From contig MKST01000005.1 of the NCBI GenBank assembly GCA_001897355.1, positions 36,889 through 100,888 on the forward strand: 64,000 bases of DNA, given 5' to 3'. The DNA is from Solirubrobacterales bacterium 67-14 (GTDB lineage: Bacteria > Actinomycetota > Thermoleophilia > Solirubrobacterales > 70-9). Below the pieces are notes generated by a model. It was not told where the DNA came from. It saw nothing but the letters and a program-made list of their open reading frames with translations, and did not search any database. How positions within the stretch are numbered: position 1 is the stretch's first letter; every line of letters starts with the position of its first letter. Positions 37,113 through 44,623 of this stretch are shown here, in pieces. The translations under genes were made by a program, and so were the position numbers.

Positions 37113-37544
37113 ATGGAACTCAAGGTCCAGCTTCTCAGCGACTCTGCCGTCCTTCCGACCCGCGCCCATGAGGGTGACGCCGGGCTCGATCTCTGCGCCT
37201 CTGAGGCCGCCCACATCGGCCCCGGCGAGCGTTGGCAGGTTCCGACCGGGATCGCGGTCGAGATCCCGGAGGGCCACGCCGGCCTGGTGCTCCCCCGTTC
37301 GGGCCTGGCCCGTCGCCACGGGATCTCCTTGGTCAATGCGCCCGGACTGATCGACTCCGGGTATCGCGGCGAGGTGAAGGTGCTGCTGCTCAACAACGAC
37401 CCGGCCGAGGTCTTCCGGATCCAGCCCGGCGACCGGATCGCGCAGCTCCTGATCACCCCGTTCGTCACAGCCGACGCGGTCGAAGCAGAGACCCTGAGCG
37501 CCAGCGACAGGGGAGAAGGCGGCTTCGGCTCAACCGGCCGCTGA
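37113..37544 (+). CDS. dut: Deoxyuridine 5'-triphosphate nucleotidohydrolase (dUTPase)
   Basis: dUTPase converts dUTP to dUMP, keeping uracil out of DNA. The 143-residue trimeric type shows all five motifs: HEGDAGLDL (I), PRSGLARRHG (II), GLIDSGYRGEVKVLL (III), QPGDRIAQLLI (IV) and the C-terminal GEGGFGSTGR (V). The DNA for motif V is duplicated at 38200-38223, where it ends in GEGGFGSTGV and a stop codon. The present 3' end therefore lies at the edge of an inserted segment. Confidence 0.96.
   Translation: MELKVQLLSDSAVLPTRAHEGDAGLDLCASEAAHIGPGERWQVPTGIAVEIPEGHAGLVLPRSGLARRHGISLVNAPGLIDSGYRGEVKVLLLNNDPAEVFRIQPGDRIAQLLITPFVTADAVEAETLSASDRGEGGFGSTGR
37515..37538 (+). repeat. Direct repeat, proximal copy (within dut 3' end)
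   Basis: GAAGGCGGCTTCGGCTCAAC and the following CGGC match the distal copy at 38200-38223 with one mismatch; 18 bases from 37521 are identical. It encodes motif V of dUTPase. The minus-strand DUF2442 gene stops inside it at 37530. Confidence 0.85.
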
Positions 37545-37793
37545 GAGAGCGCTGGCCCGGGCGTAGAGGGTCTCCGGGGCAATGTCCGCATTATTCGGCC
37601 AGGCGATGGTGCCGGAATCAGCATCCACTCTGAGCTTGCGGAAGTAGTCAGGCTCGCGCAAGGGCGCAAAGACCCCTCCATATTCGAGCAGATAGGAGAG
37701 ATCGACCCGTGCGCTGACACCATCCTCGAAGCGCAAAGTGACCCGATATCTGTCTTCCGGTACAGCTTCTATGAGCAAGGGAACGCTTCTCAT
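37530..37793 (-). CDS. DUF2442 domain protein
   Basis: 87 residues matching the DUF2442 pattern: an N-terminal strand pair (YRVTLRFEDGVSARVDLSYLL), then GGVFAPLREPDYFRKLRVDADSGTIAWPNNADIAPETLY, which is highly typical (the 'G.I.WPNG.D..PE.LY' block). The function is not established. It is often found next to DUF4160, as here, and such pairs have been suspected to be toxin-antitoxin-like. It overlaps the 3' end of dut by 15 bases on the opposite strand, so its last residues are coded by the duplicated dut tail. Confidence 0.88.
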   Translation of the reverse strand: MRSVPLLIEAVPEDRYRVTLRFEDGVSARVDLSYLLEYGGVFAPLREPDYFRKLRVDADSGTIAWPNNADIAPETLYARASALSAAG

Positions 37794-37810
37794 TGCTTCA
37801 TCGTAGCCGT

Positions 37811-38080
37811 CTATCTCAACGGATCAACCGGCTCAAGCGGAAGATGCAGCCGGGCTCGCTCCCAATTTCGTAGTAGCGCTTTCGTGTTGTCGCGGCACCA
37901 GTCAGCTACGAGGCGACGCGCCCGGGCCGGCAAATCGCCGGCGAGCACCTCGCCATCGTCGATGTCCACTGCTGCCTCGTAGTCCCCATAGCGAGCGTGA
38001 AAATGCGGGCGCCCGAGATGCTGAACCTCGTCGTAGTACATGTAGATGACGATCCCGTAGAAGCTGCTGATGCGTGGCAT
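37811..38080 (-). CDS. DUF4160 domain protein
   Basis: 89 residues with the DUF4160 signature: PRISSFYGIVIYMYYDEVQH, then RPHFHARYGDYEAAVDIDDGEVLAGDLPARARRLVADWCRDN, and a tail with KALLRNWERARLHLPLEPVDPL. The His-rich HFHARY block is the conserved core. It starts at the ATG at 38080 and precedes the DUF2442 gene by 17 bases, so both are one transcript. The base composition of 37550-38170 is visibly less GC-rich than its flanks, a sign of transfer. Confidence 0.88.
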   Translation of the reverse strand: MPRISSFYGIVIYMYYDEVQHLGRPHFHARYGDYEAAVDIDDGEVLAGDLPARARRLVADWCRDNTKALLRNWERARLHLPLEPVDPLR

Positions 38081-38199
38081 CCATTCTCTCTACGACATGC
38101 CAGATGGATCATCGAGCGAATCTCTCGATTTGTCACAGTTGCGTCACACAATTGTTCGCGCAACGTTGCACACGGGTCCGAAGCAAGATTCGGACGGGC

Positions 38200-38223
38200 G
38201 AAGGAGGCTTCGGCTCAACCGGC
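38200..38223 (+). repeat. Direct repeat, distal copy (orphan dut tail)
   Basis: It matches 37515-37538 at 23 of 24 positions. In frame it reads GEGGFGSTGV followed by TAG at 38227, that is, a dUTPase C-terminus with no gene in front of it. This is the expected footprint of an insertion at the dut 3' end. The stretch 38081-38199 holds no gene on either strand that I can support. It includes the perfect palindrome GCAACGTTGC (38160-38169), a possible operator for the DUF4160 gene. Confidence 0.8.
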
Positions 38224-38262
38224 GTCTAGGCAAGGCGGCGCCGATCGGCTAGGTTCGATCCG

Positions 38263-38703
38263 GTGGTCAAGTCAGGCAAGAGAGTCCTTCCGCTGCTTAC
38301 GGGCGCCACAGCGTTGTTCGCGCTGTTCGCCGTGATGCCGGCCCATGCTGCCCGGCCGGTAACGGGACGCTGGACGGGCCAGGTGACCAAAGGCCAGGCG
38401 CTATCGGGCAAGGACGGCATGCCGACCTTCCGGGTCAGCGCCAACCAGCGTCTGCTGACCAACTTCAAGATCGGCGGGATCGGCGGCTACTGCGCTTCCG
38501 GCTACCAGGTGGTCTCGGTCGTCGTGCCGAGGGCCAAGATCAAGGCGAGCGGCAAGTTCAAGGTCACATACCACCCGGTCAGAGGATCCGACGCCAAGGT
38601 CACCTTGAGCGGAACCTTCACCCGGGCTCGCCGGGTGACCGGCAAAGTCGAAGGCCGCAACTTCTGCGACTACGACATCCACTTCAAAGCCCACCCGGGC
38701 TAG
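38263..38703 (+). CDS. Secreted protein of unknown function
   Basis: The family is not recognised. 146 residues starting with GTG. A signal peptide of about 30 residues (KRVLPLLTGATALFALFAVMPAHA) with a likely cleavage at AHA|ARP. The mature part is beta-rich and basic, with two cysteines (GGYCASGY and RNFCDYDI) that could form a disulfide. It ends overlapping the convergent gatD stop by four bases. A beta-sandwich exported protein is all that can be said. Confidence 0.7.
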   Translation: MVKSGKRVLPLLTGATALFALFAVMPAHAARPVTGRWTGQVTKGQALSGKDGMPTFRVSANQRLLTNFKIGGIGGYCASGYQVVSVVVPRAKIKASGKFKVTYHPVRGSDAKVTLSGTFTRARRVTGKVEGRNFCDYDIHFKAHPG

Positions 38704-39434
38704 CCGTTGCGGGCGGCGGCAAGGGCGGCGGCGTGGGCCGCGTTTTCGAGCGAGTCTTCGAGTGGCTCGAGATCTGGACGCTCGCCGTGGTGGTGTTCGA
38801 GGCCGGTGGCGATCAGGTGGTCGGCCAGCCAGGCGTTCTTCGGCAGCAGGGGACCATGCAGGTAGGTGCCGATCAGGTTGTCCTCCTTGACCCCCTCGAA
38901 GCCGTCTTCTCCATTGTTGCCGTGGCCGTGGATCACCTTCCCGAGCGGTGAGCAGTCGCCCAGCCGGGTGCGGCCACCGTGGTTCTCGAACCCGGCCAGC
39001 ACCTTGGGCTCACCGTCGAGGTCGACCTCGATCGCGACCGGTCCGATCAGCCGGGGGCCGGGCTCACGCACGGTCTTCAGGTCGACCAGGCCGAGGCCTT
39101 CGATCGTCTCGCCTTCCAGCTCGTAGGACTCGCCAAGCAGCTGGTAGCCACCACAGACCGCGAGGATCGCGGCGCCGTCATCCTTGGCGGCCCTCATCGC
39201 CTGTTGCTTGGTCTGGTTCAGGTCGCTCGCGACCGCCTTCTGGTCGCGGTCCTGGCCGCCGCCCATGTAGAGCAGGTCGAAGCCGGCCGGGTCGAACCTT
39301 TCCCCGGGGCCGCAGCGGGTCACCTCGAACTCGATCCCGCGCCACTCGCAGCGGTGCTGGAGGAAGAGGATGTTGCCCCGGTCGGCATAGATGTTCATCT
39401 GGTCCGGGTACAGGCTGAGCAGGCGCAGCTTCAT
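38700..39434 (-). CDS. gatD: Lipid II isoglutaminyl synthase, glutaminase subunit GatD
   Basis: GatD releases ammonia from glutamine for MurT, which amidates the D-Glu of lipid II. 244 residues of the CobQ-like class I amidotransferase fold: LRLLSLYPDQMNIYADRGNI at the start, YMGGGQDRDQ, the nucleophile C94 in LAVCGGYQLLG, and the histidine in GTYLHGPLLPKN. It is the last gene of the minus-strand murT operon, 9 bases after a methyltransferase gene. In most genomes murT and gatD are adjacent; here they are separated. Confidence 0.93.
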   Translation of the reverse strand: MKLRLLSLYPDQMNIYADRGNILFLQHRCEWRGIEFEVTRCGPGERFDPAGFDLLYMGGGQDRDQKAVASDLNQTKQQAMRAAKDDGAAILAVCGGYQLLGESYELEGETIEGLGLVDLKTVREPGPRLIGPVAIEVDLDGEPKVLAGFENHGGRTRLGDCSPLGKVIHGHGNNGEDGFEGVKEDNLIGTYLHGPLLPKNAWLADHLIATGLEHHHGERPDLEPLEDSLENAAHAAALAAARNG

Positions 39435-39443
39435 GGGGAAAGC

Positions 39444-40187
39444 CTAGACGTGGCGGGCCACGACGATCACCGTGGCGATGTGACGGTCGGTTTCGGGGAT
39501 CTCGACCGTGCGCTCAACGGTCAGGCCGGCCTCGTCGAGCTCCTCGGCCAGCAGGTGGCGGTCGATCCGATCGAGCGTGATGCTGTCGTGCGTTTCTTCC
39601 AGCGAGCCGTCGGGTGCGACGACCTGGCGCAGGCGGACGACCGTGAGCGAATCGCCGTCGTCCTCGACCGCGACCGGTCGGCTGGCGTAGACCCAGTCGC
39701 CGATCTCGCGGACGTCCGGCAGCACCTCGACCGGCCGCGACTCCTCGGCGATCCACTCGGAGATCGCGAAGGCGGCGGTCCCATCCGGCGCGAGTCGCTC
39801 TTTGACCCCTTCGAGCAGGTTCCCGCGAGAAACCTCGCCGCCGACGATGTGGAGCAGTTGCTGGGGTGCGATGACCGCGTCGAAGCGGTCCCGGCCCAGG
39901 TCCAGGTCGAGCAGCTCGGTGACGCTGCCCGTGACCGCCGAGGCCGACCCGCCCGCGGACAGCCGGTTCAGGTCACCCGCCAGCAGCGGATCGAGCTCGA
40001 CCCCGACGACATCACGCCCCTCGGCCGCGAGATGTCTGGCGACCCGGCCGATCCCGCAGCCGAGGTCGAGCGCGGATCCCGCCTGCTCGGTCAGGGCGAC
40101 CCAGGCCGGGAGGTCCGCCGTGTAGCCGCAGGACTCGACCAGCTGCCAGATCGCGGCCCGGGGCGAATCTTGGTCGGCGAGGATCAA
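39444..40187 (-). CDS. Class I SAM-dependent methyltransferase inserted between murT and gatD
   Basis: 247 residues with motif I LDLGCGIGRVARHLAAEG (about 40-57), the acidic end of strand 2 in VVGVELDP, and motif IV-like DRFDAVIAPQQLLH. The ATG overlaps the murT stop in ATGA, so it is translated with MurT and precedes gatD by 9 bases. The C-terminal half (VVRLRQVVAPDGSLEETHD and SITLDRIDRHLLAEELDEAG) looks like small-molecule methyltransferases. The substrate is unknown; lipid II or its nucleotide precursors are possible by context only. Confidence 0.82.
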   Translation of the reverse strand: MILADQDSPRAAIWQLVESCGYTADLPAWVALTEQAGSALDLGCGIGRVARHLAAEGRDVVGVELDPLLAGDLNRLSAGGSASAVTGSVTELLDLDLGRDRFDAVIAPQQLLHIVGGEVSRGNLLEGVKERLAPDGTAAFAISEWIAEESRPVEVLPDVREIGDWVYASRPVAVEDDGDSLTVVRLRQVVAPDGSLEETHDSITLDRIDRHLLAEELDEAGLTVERTVEIPETDRHIATVIVVARHV

Positions 40188-41536
40188 CCTTCCCAGTACC
40201 GCTCGGTGTTGCCGCGGTCGGCGAGCAGGTTGCGCAGGTCGAGCAGGGCGGTGTAGGTGGGGAGGGCGAAAAGCTGGCCATCGGCCGTGGCGAGCGCCTG
40301 GTCGAGGGCGACTTCGGGGTCGTCGACCACGGCCGTCTTCTCGGCCGGCCAGCCGGCGTACTTGAGCCGGAGGGCCAGCTCCGACGCCCTGGTGCCGGTG
40401 CAGGTCACCCGGTCGAGCCTCTCGGCGAGCATCTCGAAGTCCGCGTCCCAGATCCAGGAGACGTCGCGGCCGTCGGCGATCCGGTCGTTCAGCGCGATCC
40501 AGAGGTCGATCGGGGCCGGTTCGAGCGAAAGGGTGCGGATCACCTCGTTGGCGCCGGCCGGGTTCTTGATCAGCAGAATCGAGAGCGTGACATCACCGAC
40601 CTCGATCCGCTCGACCCGGCCGAAGACCGCTTTCATCGAGGCCAGGCTTGCCACGGCGTCGGCTACCGGAATGCCGAGTTGCCGGGCGGTGGCGATCGCC
40701 CCGAGTGCGTTGTAGAGGTTGTAGAGGCCGGGAAGCGGCAGCTCCAGGGCGAAGTCACCTTCCGGCGAGTGGATCGTGGCGGTGAGCCCCGACATCCCCT
40801 TCAGGGTGACCGAGCTCGCCGCGACCTCCGGTTCGGGCCGGCGCATGCCGCAGCTTTCGCAGTGGTAATGGCCGAGATGGCCGACGAAGGCCCGGTCGTA
40901 GGTGAGTTCGTGGCCGCAGACCCGGCAGAGCTTGGCATCGTGGGCATGCTGAAGTTCAGCCAGTGCCTGGGTTTCGTCCTCGATCCCGAAGTAGATGGTG
41001 CCCTCGCCGCTCGAGTTGCCGATGTCGGCGATCAGGGGGTCGTCCGCGTTGAGGACGAAGGATGTCTTCCCGGCGCTTCGTCGGGCCAGCTCGGCCCAGG
41101 CGTCGGCCAGCGCCTCGGTCTCGCCGTAGCGGTCGAGCTGGTCGCGGAAGAGGTTGCCGAGCAGGATGGTGTGGGGGCCGAGCTGGTCGGCCACCTGGGG
41201 AAGCCATGCCTCGTCAACCTCGAACAGGCCTTCGCTGCCCCCTTGCTCGGCCAACGCGGTGGCGACGCCCCAGGTCATGTTCGAACCGGCCCTGTTGTGG
41301 ATCGGATGCCGCCCGGCCGAGGCCAGGACGGTGGCCAGCATCGAGGCCGTGGTGGTCTTCCCGTTGGTGGCGCTGATCAGGGTCGAGCCGTCACCGAGCC
41401 CGGCGCCGAGCTTCCCGATCGCGTCCTGGTCCAGCTTCAGCAGCACCCGGCCGGGCAGAGTGGTGCCACCGCCTTTGCCGGTGGCCCGGCTGAGACGCCC
41501 GACCAGGCGGGCGATCCATGCCTTGACCCTGATCAA
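40184..41536 (-). CDS. murT: Lipid II isoglutaminyl synthase, Mur ligase-like subunit MurT
   Basis: MurT uses ATP and ammonia from GatD to amidate the alpha-carboxyl of D-Glu in lipid II. The 450 residues have the Mur-ligase ATP loop ISATNGKTTTASML, NRAGSNMTWGVATAL, LFEVDEAWLPQV and NLFRDQLDRYGE. The zinc ribbon that marks MurT is present: CRVCGHELTYDRAFVGHLGH followed by YHCESCG. The C-terminal domain includes FGRVERIEVGDVTLSILLIKNPAG. It overlaps the lipid kinase gene upstream and the methyltransferase downstream by four bases each. Confidence 0.94.
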   Translation of the reverse strand: MIRVKAWIARLVGRLSRATGKGGGTTLPGRVLLKLDQDAIGKLGAGLGDGSTLISATNGKTTTASMLATVLASAGRHPIHNRAGSNMTWGVATALAEQGGSEGLFEVDEAWLPQVADQLGPHTILLGNLFRDQLDRYGETEALADAWAELARRSAGKTSFVLNADDPLIADIGNSSGEGTIYFGIEDETQALAELQHAHDAKLCRVCGHELTYDRAFVGHLGHYHCESCGMRRPEPEVAASSVTLKGMSGLTATIHSPEGDFALELPLPGLYNLYNALGAIATARQLGIPVADAVASLASMKAVFGRVERIEVGDVTLSILLIKNPAGANEVIRTLSLEPAPIDLWIALNDRIADGRDVSWIWDADFEMLAERLDRVTCTGTRASELALRLKYAGWPAEKTAVVDDPEVALDQALATADGQLFALPTYTALLDLRNLLADRGNTERYWEG

Positions 41537-42423
41537 GCGGCGGGCTCCGGCACGATGACGCTGAGTGCCGATGGGATGACGCGGATCGTCGTCGGCAACT
41601 CGGTCAGCGGGTCGCCGTCCGCGTAGACGGTGAACGGCCGGCTGGCCCGGACCTCGATCGAACTGGTCCGGTGGCTGGTCACGACGTCCCCCTCGACGTG
41701 GGTTCCCTTGAAGACCTTGGGCAGGTTGAGCAGGAAACGGAACTTGCCGACCTCGCCGATCGTGACGACGTCTAGTTTGCCGTCGTCGACCTCGGCCTCC
41801 GGGGCCATGTTCATGCCGCCGCCGTAGAAGCCGTTGTTGGCGACCGCGATCGTGTAGCCGGTGACCCTGCTCTGCTTGCCGGACTCGATCAAGGTGAAAC
41901 GGGCCGGCTTCCAGGCCAGCAGGGCGCGCAACGCCGCGTAGGCGTAGACCGGGCTGCCTTTGAGCAGCTTCGCCTCGTTGGCGATCCGGTTCGCGTCGGA
42001 ATCGAAGCCGACCGAGGCGATTCCGAGAAAGCGCTTGCCGTTGGCGTCGCCGACGTCGATCCTGCGGGTGTGGCCGGCCAGCAGGCAGTCGACCGCCTCG
42101 ACCGGATCGGTCGGTATGCCCAGCCCGCGCGCGAGGTCGTTGCCGCGGCCGGCCGGAATCAGCCCGAGCGGCGTCTCGACCCCGGCCAAGGCGCCGCCGA
42201 CCGCCCCGATCAGTCCATCGCCGCTCATCACGACCGGGATCTCCCCGTGGTCGACCGCATCGAAGGCGAGATCGACGCCGTGTTCCAGGGAGCGGGTCCG
42301 CTCGACCCGGAACGGGACACGTCGCGCGTCCAGCCGCCCCTCGACGGCGGGCAGCAGCTCCTTCGAGCGTCCGCCGCCGGAGCTCGGGTTCATGATCAGC
42401 GCGTATGCCTGGGACTCACTCAT
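41533..42423 (-). CDS. Diacylglycerol kinase-family lipid kinase (YegS/DgkB type)
   Basis: 296 residues with the DAGK catalytic domain: LIMNPSSGGGRSKELLPAV, VVMSGDGLIGAVGGALAG (in place of the usual GGDGT.NEV), and LIPAGRGNDLARGLGIPTDP. A C-terminal beta domain carries VANNGFYGGGMNMAPEAEVDDGKLDVV. Such enzymes phosphorylate diacylglycerol and recycle undecaprenol-pathway by-products. It overlaps both neighbours (methyltransferase upstream by 8, murT downstream by 4 bases), placing it in the murT operon. Confidence 0.9.
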   Translation of the reverse strand: MSESQAYALIMNPSSGGGRSKELLPAVEGRLDARRVPFRVERTRSLEHGVDLAFDAVDHGEIPVVMSGDGLIGAVGGALAGVETPLGLIPAGRGNDLARGLGIPTDPVEAVDCLLAGHTRRIDVGDANGKRFLGIASVGFDSDANRIANEAKLLKGSPVYAYAALRALLAWKPARFTLIESGKQSRVTGYTIAVANNGFYGGGMNMAPEAEVDDGKLDVVTIGEVGKFRFLLNLPKVFKGTHVEGDVVTSHRTSSIEVRASRPFTVYADGDPLTELPTTIRVIPSALSVIVPEPAA

Positions 42424-43072
42424 CGGGATCCTTCAGTTTCGCAGCGACCCATGTTCCTTCACCGGCCGCCCCGGTGCGCACCTGGCCGAACCCGTGGGCG
42501 GCCAGTTTCTGCCGGACCAGCCTTTCCGGGGTGCTGAACGGCGTCCGCTCGCCCTGGCTGGTGGCGATGATCAAGCCGCCGCCGGGCCGCAGCACCCGGG
42601 TGATCTGGCCGAAGAAGATCGGCATGTTGACCTGGGCGACCAGGTCGAACGAATCCTCACCGAAGGGCAGCTTCGCAGCGTCGCCGGCCCGAAAGCTGAC
42701 CCGCGCATCGGGGTCGAGGCCGATCTTGGCCTGGGCCTTGCCGATCATCTCGGCGGAGAGGTCGAGGCCGCGGATGCTCGCGGTGGGGAACTCGCGGGCC
42801 AGGAACAGGGTGCCGGCTCCGGTCCCGCAGCCCAGGTCCAGCACCTTTTCCGGCCTCAGCTCGAGGGCATCCAGGCCCGCGGCGAGGGCGGCGAGATGAG
42901 CGGGAGAGCCGGCTGCGGTGCGCTCGTCCCAACCGGCGGCGGCGTGGTCGAAGAACCTCCCGACCGCACCGCTGATCGCGGGCCAAGCCCAGGGAGCGAC
43001 GGCAACCAGCCGACAGATCGACTTGCCGATGAATCTCGTCTTCCGGTCGACGGGGGCGCGGTGGTCGGACAC
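42416..43072 (-). CDS. Class I SAM-dependent methyltransferase
   Basis: I place the start at the GTG at 43072 (SDHRAPVDRKTRFIGKS), giving 218 residues; longer in-frame starts would overlap the divergent cyclophilin gene. Motif I is VLDLGCGTGAGTLFLAREFP, then IRGLDLSAEMIGKAQAKI, VSFRAGDAAKLPFGEDSFDLV and ITRVLRPGGGLIIATSQGE. This is a UbiE-like small-molecule methyltransferase. It is the first gene of the minus-strand operon that continues into the lipid kinase, murT, a second methyltransferase and gatD. Confidence 0.85.
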   Translation of the reverse strand: MSDHRAPVDRKTRFIGKSICRLVAVAPWAWPAISGAVGRFFDHAAAGWDERTAAGSPAHLAALAAGLDALELRPEKVLDLGCGTGAGTLFLAREFPTASIRGLDLSAEMIGKAQAKIGLDPDARVSFRAGDAAKLPFGEDSFDLVAQVNMPIFFGQITRVLRPGGGLIIATSQGERTPFSTPERLVRQKLAAHGFGQVRTGAAGEGTWVAAKLKDPDE

Positions 43073-43118
43073 CGACGGATCATTACAAAGGCCAGGTAGA
43101 GACCATAGACTGACGCGG

Positions 43119-43775
43119 ATGAGCGAACGCGCGAAGCTTGTGACCCTGGGAGTCGTCGGCGCCGTACTGGCCATCGTGGTCGTCGTGGTGCTGGTCGGCC
43201 GGGGCGGCGGCGACGATGGCGGCGAGACGGCCACACCGGTGACCAAGGACGTGAAACTGGCCAAGCCCGAGGCCGGTTCGGTGGTCGAGAAGGGCGAGGT
43301 CGCCCACGTGAAGATGGAAACCACCGAGGGTGACTTCACGATCGACCTCGACACCACCGACTGGCCGGTGACCGCCAACAGCTTCGCCTACCTGACCGAG
43401 AAGGGCTTCTACGACGGGCTCGGCTTCCACCGGATCGTCCCCGACTTCGTGATCCAGGGCGGCGACCCGACCGGCACCGGTTCGGGCGGACCCGGCTACA
43501 GCGTGGTCGAGACCCCGCCCAAGGGCACCAAGTACCCGATCGGCACCGTGGCGATGGCCAAGACCGGGGCGGAGGCGCCCGGCACCTCGGGCAGCCAGTT
43601 TTACGTCGTGACCGGAACGTCGAGCGGGTTCGACCCGGTCTATGCGATCGTCGGCAAGGTGACCGACGGCATGGACGTCGTCGAGAAGATCGGTCGGCTC
43701 GGTGATCCGTCCAGCCCCACCGGTGCCCCGACCAAGCAGGTCGTGATCAAGAAGGCGACCCTGGAGCAGGGCTGA
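43119..43775 (+). CDS. Membrane-anchored cyclophilin-type peptidyl-prolyl isomerase
   Basis: The ATG at 43119 gives 218 residues. An N-terminal transmembrane helix (VTLGVVGAVLAIVVVVVLVG, about 7-26) anchors the protein outside the membrane. The cyclophilin domain from about 65 to 215 has FTIDLDTTDWPVTANSFAYL, FYDGLGFHRIVPDFVIQGGD, GSGGPGYSVVETPP, GTSGSQFYVVTG and PVYAIVGKVTDGMDVV. The catalytic arginine is in FHRIVP. It should help fold exported proteins. An alpha/beta hydrolase gene follows within 4 bases. Confidence 0.92.
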   Translation: MSERAKLVTLGVVGAVLAIVVVVVLVGRGGGDDGGETATPVTKDVKLAKPEAGSVVEKGEVAHVKMETTEGDFTIDLDTTDWPVTANSFAYLTEKGFYDGLGFHRIVPDFVIQGGDPTGTGSGGPGYSVVETPPKGTKYPIGTVAMAKTGAEAPGTSGSQFYVVTGTSSGFDPVYAIVGKVTDGMDVVEKIGRLGDPSSPTGAPTKQVVIKKATLEQG

Positions 43776-43778
43776 GCC

Positions 43779-44609
43779 CTGGCCGCGCTTTCACCGGAAG
43801 AGTTCACGGTCGATGCCGGGGGACGGTCGCTGGCCGGTGAACGTCAGGGCGAAGGGGCGGACATCGTGCTCTGCCACGGGCTCTCTGCCACCCGCCGCTA
43901 CGTGGTCCACGGCTCGAAGTACCTGCCCCGGCACGGATACAGGCTGACCACCTACGACGCCCGCGGCCACGGCGAAAGCGACCCGGCCGACCGGTACGGC
44001 TACGAAGGCCTGGCCGAGGATCTCGAACTGGTCATCGAATCGACCGGGGCGATGGCGGATGGTGGCGCGACCCTGGGTGGCCACTCGATGGGCTGCCACA
44101 CGGTCGCCCGGCGCACCCTGCTCGACCCCGGGGGCGTGAAGGCGCTGGTCCTGATCGGCCCGGTCTTCACCGGCGATGCGGATGAGGATGCCCGCTGGGA
44201 CCGTCGGGCCGAGGCACTCGAGCAGGGTGGCCCCGAAGCATTTGCCGAAGTGGTGGCCGAGAACAGCCCCAACCAGGAAGTGCACGACACCGTCTATCGA
44301 TTGGCACGTGACCGGGCCCGGCTCCACCGACATCCCGAAGCGGTGGCGGAGGCACTCAGGGAGATTCCGCGGTCGAAGCCGTTCGAGAGCCTGGACGAGC
44401 TTTCCCGACTCGATCTACCCGTACTGGTGGTCGCCAGCCACGACGAAGCCGACCCGGGTCACCCCTACGAGGTCGCCGTCAAGTGGGCCGAGACGATCCC
44501 CGGGGCGGACCTGGTCAGCGAGGAACCGGGCGAGTCACCGCTCGCCTGGCAGGGCGGCCGGCTCTCCCGCGAGATCACCTCGTTCTTCGACCGTCACGGC
44601 GTCGGCTAG
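43779..44609 (+). CDS. Alpha/beta hydrolase (probable CTG start)
   Basis: A serine hydrolase with oxyanion-hole segment LCHGLSATRRY, GHGESDPADRYGYEGLAEDL and the nucleophile elbow GGHSMG (S103, counted from 43779). VVASHDEADPGH gives the acid, but the histidine position near the C-terminus is not clear. The first ATG/GTG/TTG in frame is the GTG at 43866, inside a core strand, which would remove the conserved N-terminal beta hairpin (EEFTVDAGGRSLAGERQGEG). The frame is open back to a CTG at 43779, four bases after the cyclophilin stop, so a CTG start is likely. The substrate is unknown. Confidence 0.78.
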   Translation: MAALSPEEFTVDAGGRSLAGERQGEGADIVLCHGLSATRRYVVHGSKYLPRHGYRLTTYDARGHGESDPADRYGYEGLAEDLELVIESTGAMADGGATLGGHSMGCHTVARRTLLDPGGVKALVLIGPVFTGDADEDARWDRRAEALEQGGPEAFAEVVAENSPNQEVHDTVYRLARDRARLHRHPEAVAEALREIPRSKPFESLDELSRLDLPVLVVASHDEADPGHPYEVAVKWAETIPGADLVSEEPGESPLAWQGGRLSREITSFFDRHGVG

Positions 44610-44623
44610 ATAGCCTTGGCTTC

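Noticed and set aside
42918..43118. A longer N-terminus for the cyclophilin gene starting at 42918.
   Set aside because: It would overlap the divergent methyltransferase and put 67 unrelated residues before a clear membrane anchor at 43119.
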